Shown here piece by piece: positions 1 to 11,660 of a stretch of DNA of 64,000 nucleotides. The stretch's first letter is position 1; each line of letters opens with the position of its first letter. The DNA is taken from positions 122,349,521 to 122,413,520 of the forward strand of contig NC_064621.1 in NCBI RefSeq assembly GCF_023898315.1. Reading direction: 5' to 3'. Both the position numbers and the translations under genes were made by a program. Source of the stretch: Schistocerca nitens. Its lineage: Eukaryota; Arthropoda; Insecta; Orthoptera; Acrididae. Under the pieces are notes generated by a model. It had not been told where the DNA came from, searched no databases, and saw nothing but the letters and a program-made list of their open reading frames with translations.

Positions 1-612
1 GTTCCATACCCGTACACATCCACCCACACGATACAATTTGAAACGAGACTCGTTTGACGGCCAACATGTTGGGCCCCGGCTAGTCGTAAAGCTTTGTGTC
101 GTGCAGTCAGCAAAGGTACACGAGTGGGCCCTCGGCTCCGAAAGCCCATACTGATGATATTTCGTTGAATGGTTCGGACGCTGACACATTTTGATGGCTC
201 AGCAATGAAATCTGCAGCAATGTGCGGAAGGGTTACACTTCTGTCACGTTAAACGATTCTCTTCAGTCGCCGTTGCTTCCGTTCTTGCAGGCTCTTTTGC
301 CGGCCGCAGCGATGTTGGAGATCTGATGTTTTACCAGATTCCTGATATTCACTGTAAACTCGTGTGATGGTCCTATGGGAAAATCCCCACTTCATCGTTA
401 CCTCGGAGATGCTGTGTCCCATCGCTCGTGCGCCGACTGTAACACCACGTTCAAACTCAGTTAAATCTTGATAACCTTCCACTGTAGCAGTAGCAACCGA
501 TCTAACAACTGCGTCAGACACGTGTTGTCCTATATAGGCGTTGTCGGCCGCAGCGCCATATTCTGCCTGTTTACATACCTCCGTATTCGAATACGCATGC
601 GTATACCAGTTT
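1..612 (-). mobile_element. Tc1-like transposon fragment (family A)
   Basis: This is the 5' half of a Tc1/mariner-superfamily transposon on the minus strand, cut by the left edge of the window. It matches the plus-strand copy at about 49670-50387 through the 5' flank (the shared GTAAACAGGCAGAAT motif near 560-580) and through the transposase start. Positions 1-60 correspond to the part of the second copy around its ACTCGTTTC-type motif, so the body of the transposase runs off the window. No terminal inverted repeat could be fixed at the 612 end. Confidence 0.75.
249..521 (-). pseudogene. Tc1-like transposase, N-terminal helix-turn-helix part
   Basis: This 90-codon frame reads from a methionine through a helix-turn-helix region with the phrases LTEFERGVTVGARAMGHS and RTITRVYSEYQ, then ends in a stop after KRIV. 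The same N-terminus recurs on the plus strand at about 49780-50010. In Tc1-like families this part binds the terminal repeats. No catalytic aspartates are in the frame, so it is a broken remnant. It is confidently transposase by similarity to its partner in the window. The family name is inferred. Confidence 0.7.
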
Positions 613-3157
613 CTTTGGCGCTTAGGTATATAATTCTCCTATAAGATAATTACTGATAAATGAAACGTGCGTATGGCATTCGGGGTCGGGAGCCCCACTT
701 GCAGGGAGCCCGGCCGCCTGGTACAAATCTTTTTAGTTGACACCATTTCGGAGACTGTTTAAGACTGCTAATCGCTCCGACTGCCGGGGCAGCTTCTGGA
801 ACAAACGGGTATGTGTTTGTGTCACCTCTTGTTTGTTCACGTGTGTGCAGTGCTCGCCTTCACCCAGTACCTTCCTCCCACCCTTGCCTCGCTGTTAAAA
901 TCATTCCACGCTTTATCTCCTAAGCGGTGGCTACGTCGGATGAACGAGCGGCCGGACACGCGCGTCGCATCAGCAGCAGTGGCAGCGGAGGTGGCTGGGG
1001 CCTCGTGGTGGTGTGAGTGAGGCTAAGAGCAAACTGAGACGCGTATAGCACGCGTGACGTGACACGACACCACAGCTCGACGCGCACGTATCGCGCGGGT
1101 CCAACGCATATTGAGACGCGTACATGTACTTCGCCGGTTGGCGACGCTCTGGCTGACAGCAACGATGCGCGAGCACACTGTAATCTTTCTCAAACGATTT
1201 TACAGAAACTATTCACTAAAAATATTTCATTTTTACCTTGCTCGTAGCGTTGTATCTCAGCTTAGTGGTGAAGTGCCCATAATCTCGCTAACGGTTATAC
1301 TTATTGTGGTATACACATTTTAGTAAGACGCTACGCAGAATTCGAAAAGTTTGCAATGAAAAATAGGGGTCGCTATGATTTTGCGTTTGGTGCGTATGAA
1401 ATTTAGCCAACATGTGGAATTCTTCTTTAGATTTGGGAGGAAGTCTCTATCTGCCTCCGATCTCAAGAAAATGGATCCTATGTAGCGTGCTCACTTGCGA
1501 TCCGACGCCCGCGAGAATGAAATATTCACATCTCTCGTATCTCCTAAACCGCTCGAGACATCGAAACGAGATTTTGGTGTATGATAGTACAAAAGGAGGA
1601 GAGTATTTTGCCAATTCATAAACACACGCAACTTTCTTATCTATGGCGATATACCAGTAGTATACTTCCCTATTTATTTTTTTCACTCCAGTCACTGTAA
1701 TTTTTTAAGAGTTATTGACAGCCAGTGAAACAAGTTTCCTAGTATGAAAATAAACATGAAATTTCTTCTATGTTACTGCAAACTGACAGTATGAGGTTTT
1801 TCGTAAGCTATTGAGCTCTTTGATTGCCATTCACTTGTTTAATGAGGTACTCTGTTTCAGAATTCTGTCGCAATAGCTGCTGCGAGGTGAGTTTGTGCAA
1901 TTTACACTGTGTTTTGGCAAAGGAAGTACAATTAAACCTGTCAACAAGATAAATGTTGCCGTTACTCATAAGTGGTGATGCTTCTTCGAGTGAGAAACGG
2001 TTAGCAATTCACACAAAAATAAATTGCCAATTGTGTTGGAATTTTGGTTGAATCCCCGTAACCCACCGAATTTTTAACACTGAACGACTGGAATGGAAAC
2101 TTACGAAAAGATTTTATTCCCTCCCCTGACTTGAGCAGTATTAAAATAATGGCTACCAGTCCCTTCAGGTGGAATGATGTGCCAGATGCCGGTTACTCAC
2201 ACTGACAGTGTGTGATTCGCGAATAACATAGTTATTACTGAGAAAAATAAACAATTGATCTGTCGCACAACACAATGGTGAGTGCATTGTCAGCAGCTGA
2301 GCATAATCCGCCTGAAAGGAATGCGGAAGCAGGCCGTGTGCCTTGTGAGCGGGAGTTCGAAAAGCATTGTCATAAAAGTAGAGCTGCCTTTGTCAGCAAT
2401 ACATTTCAACAAATTAAATATATATGATCACCACACTCTTTCAGGATACTCCTACTTTCGTAATAATACAGACCTTTTTTTTCATTTGAGTAGCCTACTG
2501 TATAATTAGTTTATTAATGCTGATAATGTGATGCAACAACTGAAATGTTTTTCTCAACACTGCGAGCCAAATAAAACAATGTTATTTGTGACTACGACTG
2601 TTTCTAGCTTGCAGTGGAAATGTGAAGTCCATATGTCTCTTACCACATCCATATCCAAGTAACGATAGTGAAACTTATGCAATTCCTTCCTTGGACGATT
2701 TTTTCCAGATGCACAAAGGAGTCACATCTGTGGAAATTACGCTTTTTCGACTTTTTACATCAGATACGTCAGCATAACAGGCAACAAGTAGATAACCTTG
2801 TTTTACTTTCCTGCCTTGCTTCTAAATCACGGGATTTTATAATATTCCTTACTTCCTTATTCACTACCTTCACTATGAATCGTCTGTCCCTTCTTACGAT
2901 CTGAAAACATTGTGGAGGTAGAAGATATAATCCCGGTGGCTAATGGCTCACCAGTTATTGAACGGTGCATTGTTCTGACAAAAGAATAAACAAAACAAAA
3001 CGAACTGTACAGAGATATGTAACTGAAAACTATTATGTACTAACGAAAAGAGATAGAGCGCTTATACGGCGAAAAACGAAACATTACTCAAGTCATAATA
3101 AAATTCAGTATACAGTAAGGCGTTATTTTTCGGATGGGCAATAATTTCCCTGCCCAA
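613..3157. other. No gene recognised; degenerate repeat near 1440-1700
   Basis: Only short frames are present. A stretch of higher GC runs from about 900 to 1160 without a recognisable exon. The minus strand at about 1440-1490 (CTTGAGATCGGAGG) resembles a stretch near 38180-38205 (CTCGAGATTGGCGATGG), which suggests a dispersed repeat of unknown type. The rest is AT-rich sequence in which I see no motif. Confidence 0.4.
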
Positions 3158-3816
3158 TGTAGCCGAATTAAGTCGGGTGATGCTGAGGGAATCAGATTAG
3201 GAAATGAGACACTTAAAGTAGTAAAGGAGTTTTGCTATTTGGGGAGCAAAATAACTGATGATGGTCAACATAGAGAGGATATAAAATGTAGACTGGCAAT
3301 GGCAAGGAAAGCGTTTCTGAAGAAGAGAAATTTGTTAACATCGAGTATAGATTTAGGTGTCAGGAAGTCGTTTCTGAAAGTATTTGTACGGAGTATAGCC
3401 ATGTATGAAAGTGAAACGTGGACGATAAATAGTTTAGACAAGAAGAGAATAGAAGCTTTCGAAATGTGGTGCTACAGAAGAATGCTGACGATTAGATGGG
3501 TAGATCACATTAACTAATGAGGAGGTATTGAATAGAATTGGAGAGAAGAGAAATTTGTGGCACAACTTGACTAGAAGAAGGAATCGGTTGGTAGGGCATA
3601 TTCTGAGGCATCAAGGGATCACCAATTTAGTATTGGAGGGCAGCGTGGAGGGTGAAAATCGTAGAGGGAGACCAAGGTATGAGTACGCTACACAGATTCA
3701 AAAGGAGTAGGTTGCAGTAGGTACTGGGAGTTGAAGAAGCTTCCACAGGATAGAGTAGCATGGAGAGCTGCATCAAACCAGTCTCTGGACTGAAGACCAC
3801 AACAACAACAACAAAT
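3158..3816 (+). mobile_element. RTE-like LINE, 5'-truncated 3' fragment
   Basis: This is the last 660 bp of the RTE-like LINE that is complete at 6880-10180. The frame 3134-3517 carries the post-RT region with FCYLGSKITDDG and RIEAFEMWCYRRML. An extra base near 3515 moves the remainder into the frame beginning at 3528. The element ends in the family signature CTGAAGACCACAACAACAAC at about 3791-3815. A 5' truncation with an intact short-repeat tail is the usual outcome of target-primed reverse transcription. No clear target-site duplication was found. Confidence 0.9.
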
Positions 3817-4336
3817 GGTCATTAAGCTACAAATTTATGGCCGTTAATTAGTCTCAACATAACTAAGAGCATATGTTTGCCGTTTGTTTACATTTGGGTC
3901 GCAAATTACAGCAGCTTACTTACATATGGAGTCTAGGCCAAGTGGCCGGTTAGTTTAAGTAAGAAGAACGATGGGCACACTTTCCAGGAACAGCACAGCT
4001 CCACTAGGTACCAGAAGGGTACGGTAGCGCGATCCCTAGGTCACAACCTTGCTGAGTTGCAGACAGTGTGGGCTGCTGTGCATAATGGGTGTAAGGCAGG
4101 TGAAGGACACTGTGCGAACCTAGGGCTACACTTTCGGTTCAAGCATCTTGCCAAAACTGTGCTTCAGCGATGCAAGGTGAAACCTCAGGGTACAGTGTTC
4201 CAGAACAGGAACTGTCCCCTAACGTATTTCACTGAGACAAACTAGTTAATCGGCGGGCAAACCAATTAATGTCTTAATTGGCATGATATAGTGATACAAG
4301 GCACGAGAAAGTTACTTTCGGTAAGCGAGGGAATAA
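3817..4336. other. No gene recognised
   Basis: Only a 62-codon frame (4057-4245) is present and it matches no domain I recognise. I see no repeat boundary here apart from the 3' tail of the LINE beginning near 4337. Confidence 0.4.
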
Positions 4337-4425
4337 GATTGGTTGGTTGGTTTAAACGGGGTGGGGGTGGGGGGGAGCAATTAAACCGCGATGTCATCGG
4401 TCCCTTGTTCCCAGCAGAACAATTA
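4337..4425 (-). other. 3' terminal region of the I-group LINE
   Basis: On the minus strand this reads GGGAACAAGGGACCGATG, then a CTCGC-like loop, a C-rich run and CCAACC repeats. A second copy of the same tail lies at 23886-23990. The GGGACCGATGACATCGCGGTT part matches the 3' ends of the window's SINEs. In this copy the right side of the stem (GGTCCC in the SINEs) has decayed to AATTGCTCC. Confidence 0.7.
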
Positions 4426-4722
4426 CCCAAGGGAAAGAAGTAAACAAAGAAGACGTGCGGCACAATAACAGGGGAAAGGAAGAACCAGAACGACAGAAAC
4501 ACAACAAACACTACAATGGACAAAACAGGACAAGAAAACCACAGAGACACGCAAGAAACAGGGAGAAAAGATTAAAAACAACAATAAAGCAGAATACCAT
4601 AGCTGGCTGACCACCACAATAAAAAAGGAGAAGCCAGCCATTCTGCAACACATTAAAACCTCCAACCTAAAGGTCCTAGGGAGGAGGACACAGACGGACA
4701 AGGACATACGCTAAAACACAGA

Positions 4723-5910
4723 TCAAATTATAACCCAACCCCCATGAATAAAACGTAAAACTAAAGCTGCTGTTGAGGCATTGTCGCCCAACACCGAAGG
4801 TAGGGTGCTGCGAAAGTTAAAAGCCCGCCGCAGAGCGGTTAAAAGTGGGCAGTCCAGCAAGAGGTGAACGACAGTCACTTGGGAGCCACAGGCCACAGCG
4901 ACAACGAGGTGGGACCTCGCAACGGAGGAGGTAACCATTTGTCAGCCACGAATGGCCAATGCGGAGCAGACAAAGGACAACTGATTCCCTGCGAGAAGCC
5001 CGCAGGGAAGACTTCCACACATTCGGAGTCTCCTTAAAGACACGCAGTTAGTTGTGCATACTCATATGCCACTCCGTCTCCCAAAGCCGAAAAACCTTGC
5101 GGCGTAAGACAGAACGCAGGTCAGTTTCAGAGATTCCCATCTCCAGGAGCGGTCTCCGCGTAGCCTGTTTGGCCAGCCTGTCAGCAAATTCGTTGCCAGG
5201 GATTCCGATGTGTCCTGGGGTCCACACAAACACCACTGAACGACTGGATCGTCCTGAATGGACGCTACCAATGGATGGCGAGGGTAGCGCTGATCGATAG
5301 CTTGTAAGCTGCTCAGGGAGTCAGAACAGAGACGAAACGACTCACCAGAACAGGAACGGATGTACTGAAGTGCACGATATATGGCCACAAGCTCTACAGT
5401 GAATATACTGCAGCCAGCGGCCAAGGAATGCTGTTCAATATGGACTCTGTGGGCATAGGCGAAGCCAACATTACCATCAGCCATCAGACCGTCGGTATAA
5501 ACAACTTCAGAGCCCCGGAACACGACAAGAATCGAGAGAAAGTGACAGCAGCGAGTGGCCGGATTAACGGAGTACTTAGGGCCATGCAAAAGGTCCAGAC
5601 GAAGCTTCGGCCGAGGTGTACACCATGGAGGAGTATGTGAATGAACTTCAAGTAGAGGTGGTAAAGGGAAGGACTCCAGTTTGGAGAGAAGGGATCGCAC
5701 TCTAACTGCAATCGTGAGGCCTGACCTGGGCCGCTGATGCGGGAGATGACTGCCGCGGGTGAGTAAAGGAGACGGCAATTCTGATGCTCAGAAGAACTGC
5801 GAATGTGTGCAAAGTAACTGGCGGGCGGTTGCGCACGTCGGATCCGCACAAAGGCTCTGTAGAGCTGCAGCAGCGTAGAGCGACCTGCACCCTAGTTGGT
5901 GTTACTCAGA
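4723..5910 (-). pseudogene. I-group LINE ORF2: RNase H and C-terminal zinc finger
   Basis: RNase H would remove RNA from the RNA:DNA hybrid during retrotransposition. The catalytic start VVYTDG lies at about 5488-5505, the glutamate region FTVELVAIYRAL near 5390-5420, SDSLSSLQAID near 5300-5330 and WTPGHIGIPGNEFADRLAK at 5160-5225, giving the usual D-E-D-D order. A frameshift separates the last block from the first three. Downstream, frames at 4723-5020 hold a CxC...H...C cluster ending HLLLDCP, like the finger at the end of I-type ORF2. The frames are broken and not functional. Confidence 0.8.
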
Positions 5911-6870
5911 CAGCGGAGGGCAATAAGGTGCTGCCAGCACTTCCGCTTAAGCTGACGAAGGTGAGGTAGCCAAGTCAATCGGGCGGCGAAAACCAGTCCA
6001 AAGAATCTATATGTCTCCACTACAGTGAGTGGATCGTCATTAAAGTAAAGTTCTGGTTCCGGATGAACGGTACGACGCCGACAGAAATGCAAAAGTCATC
6101 CGCATACAGAGAGGGTGAGACCGACGGCCCTACAACTGCTGCCAGGCCGTTAATGGCCACTAAAAATAGAGATACACTTAATACGGAGCCCTGCGCAACG
6201 CCATTCTGCTGAATACGGAGGGAACTATGTGAGGCACCAACTTGGACACGGAAAGTACGGAGCGAAAGTAAGTTTTCGATAAAAATCGGGAGCGGGCCCT
6301 GGAGATCCCACTCACCCAATGTGGCAAGGATATGATGTCGCCAGGTCGTGTCGCATGCTTTATGTAAGTCAAAAAACACGGAAACCAGGTGTCTGCGTCT
6401 GGAAAGGGCTGTTAGGATGGCAGACTCGAGGGACACAAGATTATCAGTGGTAGAACGACCTTGGCGGAAGCCGCCCTGACATGGAGCCAGTAGGCCACGC
6501 GACTCCAGGAACCAATCCAACCGCCGACACACCATACGTTCCAGCAGCTTACAGAGAACGTTGGTGAGGATGATGGGCCGATAGCTATCCACATCAAACG
6601 GATTTTTACCGGGTTTTAGCACCGGAATGATGGTGCTCTCCCGCCATTGCGATGGTAAGATGCCATCGCACCATATCCGGTTGAAGATGACGAGGAGATA
6701 TCGCTTGCAGTCATACGAGAGATGTTTAATTATCTGACTGTGGATCCGATCTGGCCCAGGAGCTGTGTCGGGGCAATGTGCAATGTCACTGAGGAGCTCC
6801 CACTCTGTAATGGGGGCGTTGTAGGGTTCACTGCGGCGTGTAGTGGACGTGAGGAATTTCCTCTCCATAC
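5892..6870 (-). pseudogene. I-group LINE ORF2: reverse transcriptase domain
   Basis: The frame covers the fingers and palm: PVLKPGKNPFDVDSYRPI, GGFRQGRSTTDNL, VFFDLHKACDTTW, GVAQGSVLSVSLF and the active-site box LYADDF (YADD at 6095-6106). The FDLHKACDTT box normally reads FDLEKAYDTT. A frameshift follows YADD, and the next segment (6092-5892) has RFFGLVFAARLTWLPHL, the usual post-palm block. The nominal methionine of the long frame at 7090 lies in antisense RTE sequence and is an artefact of the insertion at 6870/6880. Confidence 0.88.
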
Positions 6871-6879
6871 GCCGTTTGA
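6869..6879. repeat. Left target-site duplication of the RTE insertion
   Basis: ACGCCGTTTGA here is repeated exactly at 10179-10189. The first two bases could also belong to the CAA tail, so the secure part is the 9-bp GCCGTTTGA. It fixes the ends of the nested RTE. Confidence 0.93.
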
Positions 6880-9800
6880 CCCCCATGAACCATGGACCTT
6901 GCCGTTGGTGGGGAGGCTTGCGTGCCTCAGCGATACAGATGGCCATACCGTAGGTGCAACCACAACGGAGGGGTATCTGTTGAGAGGCCAGACAAACATG
7001 TGGTTCCTGAAGAGGGGCAGCAGCCTTTTCAGTAGTTGCAGGGGCAACAGTCTGGATGATTGACTGATCTGGCCTTGTAACATTAACCAAAAAGGCCTTG
7101 CTGTGCTGGTACTGCGAACGGCTGAAAGCAAGGGGAAACTACAGCCGTAATTTTTCCCGAGGACATGCAGCTCTACTGTATGATTAAATGATGATGGCGT
7201 CCTCTTGGGTAAAATATTCCGGAGGTAAAATAGTCCCTCATTCGGATCTCCGGGCGGGGACTACTCAAGAGGACGTCGTTATCAGGAGAAAGAAAACTGG
7301 CGTTCTACGGATCGGAGCGTGGAATGTCAGATCACTTAATCGGGCAGGTAGGTTAGAAAATTTAAAAAGGGAAATGGATAGGTTAAAGTTAGATATAGTG
7401 GGAATTAGTGAAGTTCGGTGGCAGGAGGAACAAGACTTTTGGTCAGGTGATTACAGGGTTATAAATACAAAATCAAATAGGGGTAATGCAGGATTAGGTT
7501 TAATAATGAATAAAAAAAATAGGAGTGCGGGTTAGCTACTACAAACAGCATAGTGAACGCATTATTGTGGCCAAGATAGACACAAAGCCCATGTCTACTA
7601 CAGTAGTACAAGTTTATATGCCAACTAGCTCTGCAGATGATGAAGAAATAGATGAAATGTATGACGAGATACAAGAAATTATTCAGGTAGTGAAGGGAGA
7701 CGAAAATTTAATAGTCATGGGTGACTGGAATTCGTCAGTAGGAAAAGGGAGAGAAGGAAACATAGTAGGTGAATATGGATTGGGGGGAAGGAATGAAAGA
7801 GGCAGCCGCCTTGTAGAATTTTGCACAGAGCATAACTTAATCATAGCTAACACTTGGTTCAAGAATCATGAAAGGAGGCTGTATACATGGAAGAAGCCTG
7901 GAGATACTGACAGGTTTCAGATAGATTATATAATGGTAAGACAGAGATTTTGGAACCAGGTTTTAAATTGTAAGACATTTCCTGGGGCAGATGTGGATTC
8001 TGACCACAATCTATTGGTTATGAACTGCAGATTGAAACTGAAGAAACTGCAAAAAGGTGGGAATTTAAGGAGATGGGACCTGGATAAACTGAAAGAACCA
8101 GAGGTTGTAGAGAGTTTCAGGGAGAGCATAAGGGAACAATTGACAGGAATGGGGGAAAGAAATACAGTAGAAGAAGAATGGATAGCTCTGAGGAATGAAG
8201 TAGTGAAGGCAGCAGAGGATCAAGTAGGTAAAAAGACGAGGGCTAATAGAAATCCTTGGGTAACAGAAGAAATATTGAATTTAATTGATGAAAGGAGAAA
8301 ATATAAAAATGCAGTAAATGAAGCAGGCAAAAAGGAATACAAACGTCTCAAAAATGAAATCGACAGGAAGTGCAAAATGGCTAAGCAGGGATGGCTAGAG
8401 GTCAAATGTAAGGATGTAGAGGCTTGTCTCACTAGGGGTAAGATAGATACTGCCTACAGGAAAATTAAAGAGACCTTTGGAGAGAAGAGAACCACTTGTA
8501 TGAATATCAAGAGCTCAGATGGCAACCCAGTTCTAAGCAAAGAAGGGAAGGCAGAAAGGTGGAAGGAGTATATAGAGGGTTTATACAAGGGAGATGTACT
8601 TGAGGACAATATTATGGAAATGGAAGAGGACGTAGATGAAGATGAAATGGGAGATAAGATACTGCGTGAAGAGTTTGACAGAGCACTGAAAGACCTGAGT
8701 CGAAACAAGGCCCCGGGAGTAGACAACATTCCATTAGAACTACTGATGGCCTCGGGAGAGCCAGTCCTGACAAAACTCTACCATCTGGTGAGCAAGATGT
8801 ATGAGACAGGCGAAATACCCTCAGACTTCAAGAAGAATATAATAATTCCAATCCCAAAGAAAGCAGGTGTTGACAGATGTGAAAATTACCGAACTATCAG
8901 TTTAATAAGTCACAGCTGCAAAATACTAACGCGAATTCTTTACAGACGAATGGAAAAACTGGTAGAAGCCGACCTCGGGGATGATCAGTTTGGATTCCGT
9001 AGAAATGTTGGAACACGCGAGGCAATACTGACCTTACGACTTATCTTGGAAGAAAGATTAAGAAAAGGCAAACCTACATTTCTAGCATTTGTAGACTTAG
9101 AGAAAGCTTTTGACAATGTTTACTGGAATACTCACTTTCAAATTTTGAAGGTGGCAGGGGTAAAATACAGGGAGCGAAAGGCTATTTACAATTTGTACAG
9201 AAACCGGATGGCAGTTATAAGAGTCGAGGGGCATGAAAGGGAAGCAGTGGTTGGGAAGGGAGTGAGACAGGGTTGTAGCCTCTCCCCGATGTTATTCAAT
9301 CTGTATATTGAGCAAGCAGTAAAGGAAACAAAAGAAAAATTCGGAGTAGGTATTAAAATCCATGGAGAAGAAATAAAAACTTTGAGGTTCGCCGATGACA
9401 TTGTAATTCTGTCAGAGACAGCAAAGGACTTGGAAGAGCAGTTGAACAGAATGGACAGTGTCTTGAAAGGAGGATATAAGATGAACATCAACAAAAGCAA
9501 AACGAGGATAATGGAATGTTGTCAAATTAAGTCGGGTGATGCTGAGGGAATTAGATTAGGAAATGAGACACTTAAAGTAGTAAAGGAGTTTTGCTATTTA
9601 GGGAGTAAAATAACCGATGATGGTCGAAGTAGAGAGGATATAAAATGTAGACTGGCAATGGCAAGGAAAGCGTTTCTCAAGAAGAGAAATTTGTTAACAT
9701 CGAGTATAGATTTAGGTGTCAGGAAGTCGTTTCTGAAAGTATTTGTATGGAGTGTAGCCATGTATGGAAGTGAGACATGGACGATAACTAGTTTGGACAA

Positions 9801-10180
9801 GAAGAGAATAGAAGCTTTCGAAATGTGGTGCTACAGAAGAATGCTGAAGATAAGGTGGGTAGGTCACGTAACTAATGAGGAGGTATTGAATAGGATTGGG
9901 GAGAAGAGAAGTTTGTGGCACAAGTTGACTAGAAGAAGGGATCGGTTGGTAGGACATGTTCTGAGGCATCAAGGGATCACAAATTTAGCATTGGAGGGCA
10001 GCGTGGAGGGTAAAAATCGTAGAGGGAGACCAAGAGATCAATACACTAAGCAGATTCAGAAGGATGTAGGTTGCAGTAGGTACTGGGAGGTGAAGAAGCT
10101 TGCACAGGATAGAGTAGCATGGAGAGCTGCATCCAACCAGTCTCAGGACTGAAGACCACAACAACAACAACAACAACAAC
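6880..10180 (+). mobile_element. RTE-like LINE, full length, near-intact
   Basis: This 3301-bp non-LTR retrotransposon is bounded by an exact 9-11 bp duplication and inserted antisense into the I-group LINE. It has a leader of about 300 bp beginning CATGAACCATGGACC, a single long coding region (endonuclease plus reverse transcriptase plus a C-terminal domain), and a 3' end CTGAAGACCAC followed by CAA repeats, typical of RTE-type tails. Two other long copies (14313-16235 and 25317-28556) share the leader and coding region. The single evident lesion is a one-base frameshift, so it is the youngest-looking LINE here. Confidence 0.93.
7188..10152 (+). pseudogene. RTE-like LINE polyprotein (endonuclease-reverse transcriptase), one frameshift
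   Basis: The N-terminal endonuclease begins LRIGAWNVRSLNRAGRL and contains GISEVRW, MGDWNSSVGKG (GDWN at 7720-7731) and SDHNLL (SDHN at 7999-8010), the residues expected for an AP-type nuclease that nicks the target. The reverse transcriptase carries NYRTISLISHSCKI, FVDLEKAFDNV, GVRQGCSLSPMLFN and RFADDIVIL (FADD at 9388-9399). The C-terminal part has MYGSETWTI and WCYRRMLKIRWVGH, usual in RTE-type proteins. Eight A residues at 7512-7519 put the frame off by one. With seven, the frame from 7188 would join the 875-codon frame running to the stop at 10152. The rest is uninterrupted. Confidence 0.9.
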
Positions 10181-10189
10181 GCCGTTTGA
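10179..10189. repeat. Right target-site duplication of the RTE insertion
   Basis: ACGCCGTTTGA directly follows the CAA tail and matches 6869-6879, so I-group LINE sequence resumes here. Confidence 0.93.
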
Positions 10190-11345
10190 GGGTGCGAAAG
10201 GCTGGGGATAGTTCTCTGACACAGAGGCTCGAACATAGTTCTCGGCAATCGCTTCTGCGTCGGTAAGAGAGCACGCCATTGATGTTAACGCCAGGGACAC
10301 CTGTTGGGGGTCTGATACCCAAAAAGACGTCTGATCTTCGTCCAGGCTTGGGAAGGTGACGTATGGCACCTAGTGGTCGACACATCCCTCTCCCAGCACT
10401 CTTGTTTCCGTTGTTTTATAAGCAGGTGAATACGGGCACGGAGCCGCTTAAGGGCTATTAGTAGCTCAAGGGTGCCGCTTATGTCGCTGTAGAGCTCGCC
10501 GACGCTCTTTCATTTCCTCAGCGACTTCCGGCGACCACCAAGGGACTGTCTTTCGCCGGGGGCACCCTAAAGAACGAGGGATCGCGTTTTCCGCCGCAGA
10601 AACGATCGTTGTAGTGACCTGCTCAAGCACAACATCGATGGTACCATGTGGGGGAGGTTCAACGGTTACAACAGAGGTGAAGGCTACCCAGCCTGCGTTG
10701 TTTGGGTAGGCATCACTGGGAATGACGCCGGGGGAGTGACAGGAAGATGGGGAAGTGGGTGGGGTGGACCACACAGGTCGTCATGTGTTCTCCAGTGGAT
10801 AGATGGGAGAAGTCCTGGGCTGCAAATCGATAAATCAATGGCCGACTAACTACCATGAGCCACATTGAAATGTGTGGCGGCCCCAGTATTTAAGAGGCAA
10901 AGGTCGAGTTGGGTCAGTAAATGTTAGAAATTTCCGCCACGCCCAGTAAGCATGGTGCTACTAGGGGTTATAAGCGTTAAAATATCCCAAAAGTAGGAAA
11001 GGTTTAGGGAGTTGATAAATCAGTGCAGCCAATACGTTCAGGGGTACCACATCATCTGGAGGGAGATACACGTTTCGGACAGTTTATTTCCTGCCACAGC
11101 CTCAAGAGAAGTTTGAAGGGGCACAGGTTCACTACATACTGAGTTTAGGACATAGACGCAAACTCAACCTGCCACTATTATAGTCGCTACGGTTCCTGTA
11201 ATATCCCTTATAGCCGCAGAAGGCTGGGGACCGCATTGCCGGGAACCAGGTTACCTGGAGGGCAATGCTGAAAGCAGGTGTAAAGTTTAACAACTGCCGT
11301 AGCTCAGGCAGGTGGTGGAAAAAGCCGTGAGACTGAGAAGGCATG
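10190..11345 (-). pseudogene. I-group LINE ORF2: endonuclease domain and linker to RT
   Basis: Read on the minus strand in shifting frames, this holds GYKGYYRNRSDYN, VCVYVLNSVCSEPVPL, VRNVYLPPDDVVPLNVL, LPKPFLLLGYFNAYNP near 10985-11030, LNTGAATHFNVAHGS and AIDLSICSPGLLPSIHW. These blocks match an AP-type LINE endonuclease in order. The catalytic GDFNAH box reads GYFNAY here, so the key aspartate is lost. The frame 10774-10466 continues with PWWSPEVAEEMKERRRAL, the linker usually seen before the RT, and leads to the point where the RTE cuts the element. Confidence 0.78.
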
Positions 11346-11364
11346 AAACACTCAATGAGGCAAT

Positions 11365-11660
11365 CTACGCCTCAAGGTCACCTGCTGCCACTGACGTATT
11401 TCCTGAACCGGCTAAATCCATTGTGTGTGACGCTCTGGCGAGGACTAGGTCCTCAGCGGGCGCCAGAATCTTCACATTATCCTGAGACCCAGATCTTCTA
11501 GGCAGTGGTGGTGTGGGTGCCCCAGAATTCCCTTGGTTTTGCCTAGTACTAGCTGCTTTTAGGCACTTCAGCCACTGACGGAAGTCACCTTTCCCACTAG
11601 CCGAAACCTGGGAAGGGAGTGACCCAAGGGACCCCTTCTTAGTGATGGGCATCTACTCCT
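11365..11660 (-). pseudogene. I-group LINE ORF1-like fragment
   Basis: A 95-codon frame beginning MPITKKGSLGSLPSQ and rich in basic residues, serine and proline lies directly upstream (minus strand) of the endonuclease. By position it should be ORF1 or the N-terminus of ORF2. No CCHC knuckles are visible. Assignment rests on context. Confidence 0.45.

Noticed and set aside
9186..10385. Minus-strand frames of 80-107 codons across the RTE
   Set aside because: They are antisense to the long RTE frame, and frames ending in VVVVVV or CCCC come from the CAA tail.
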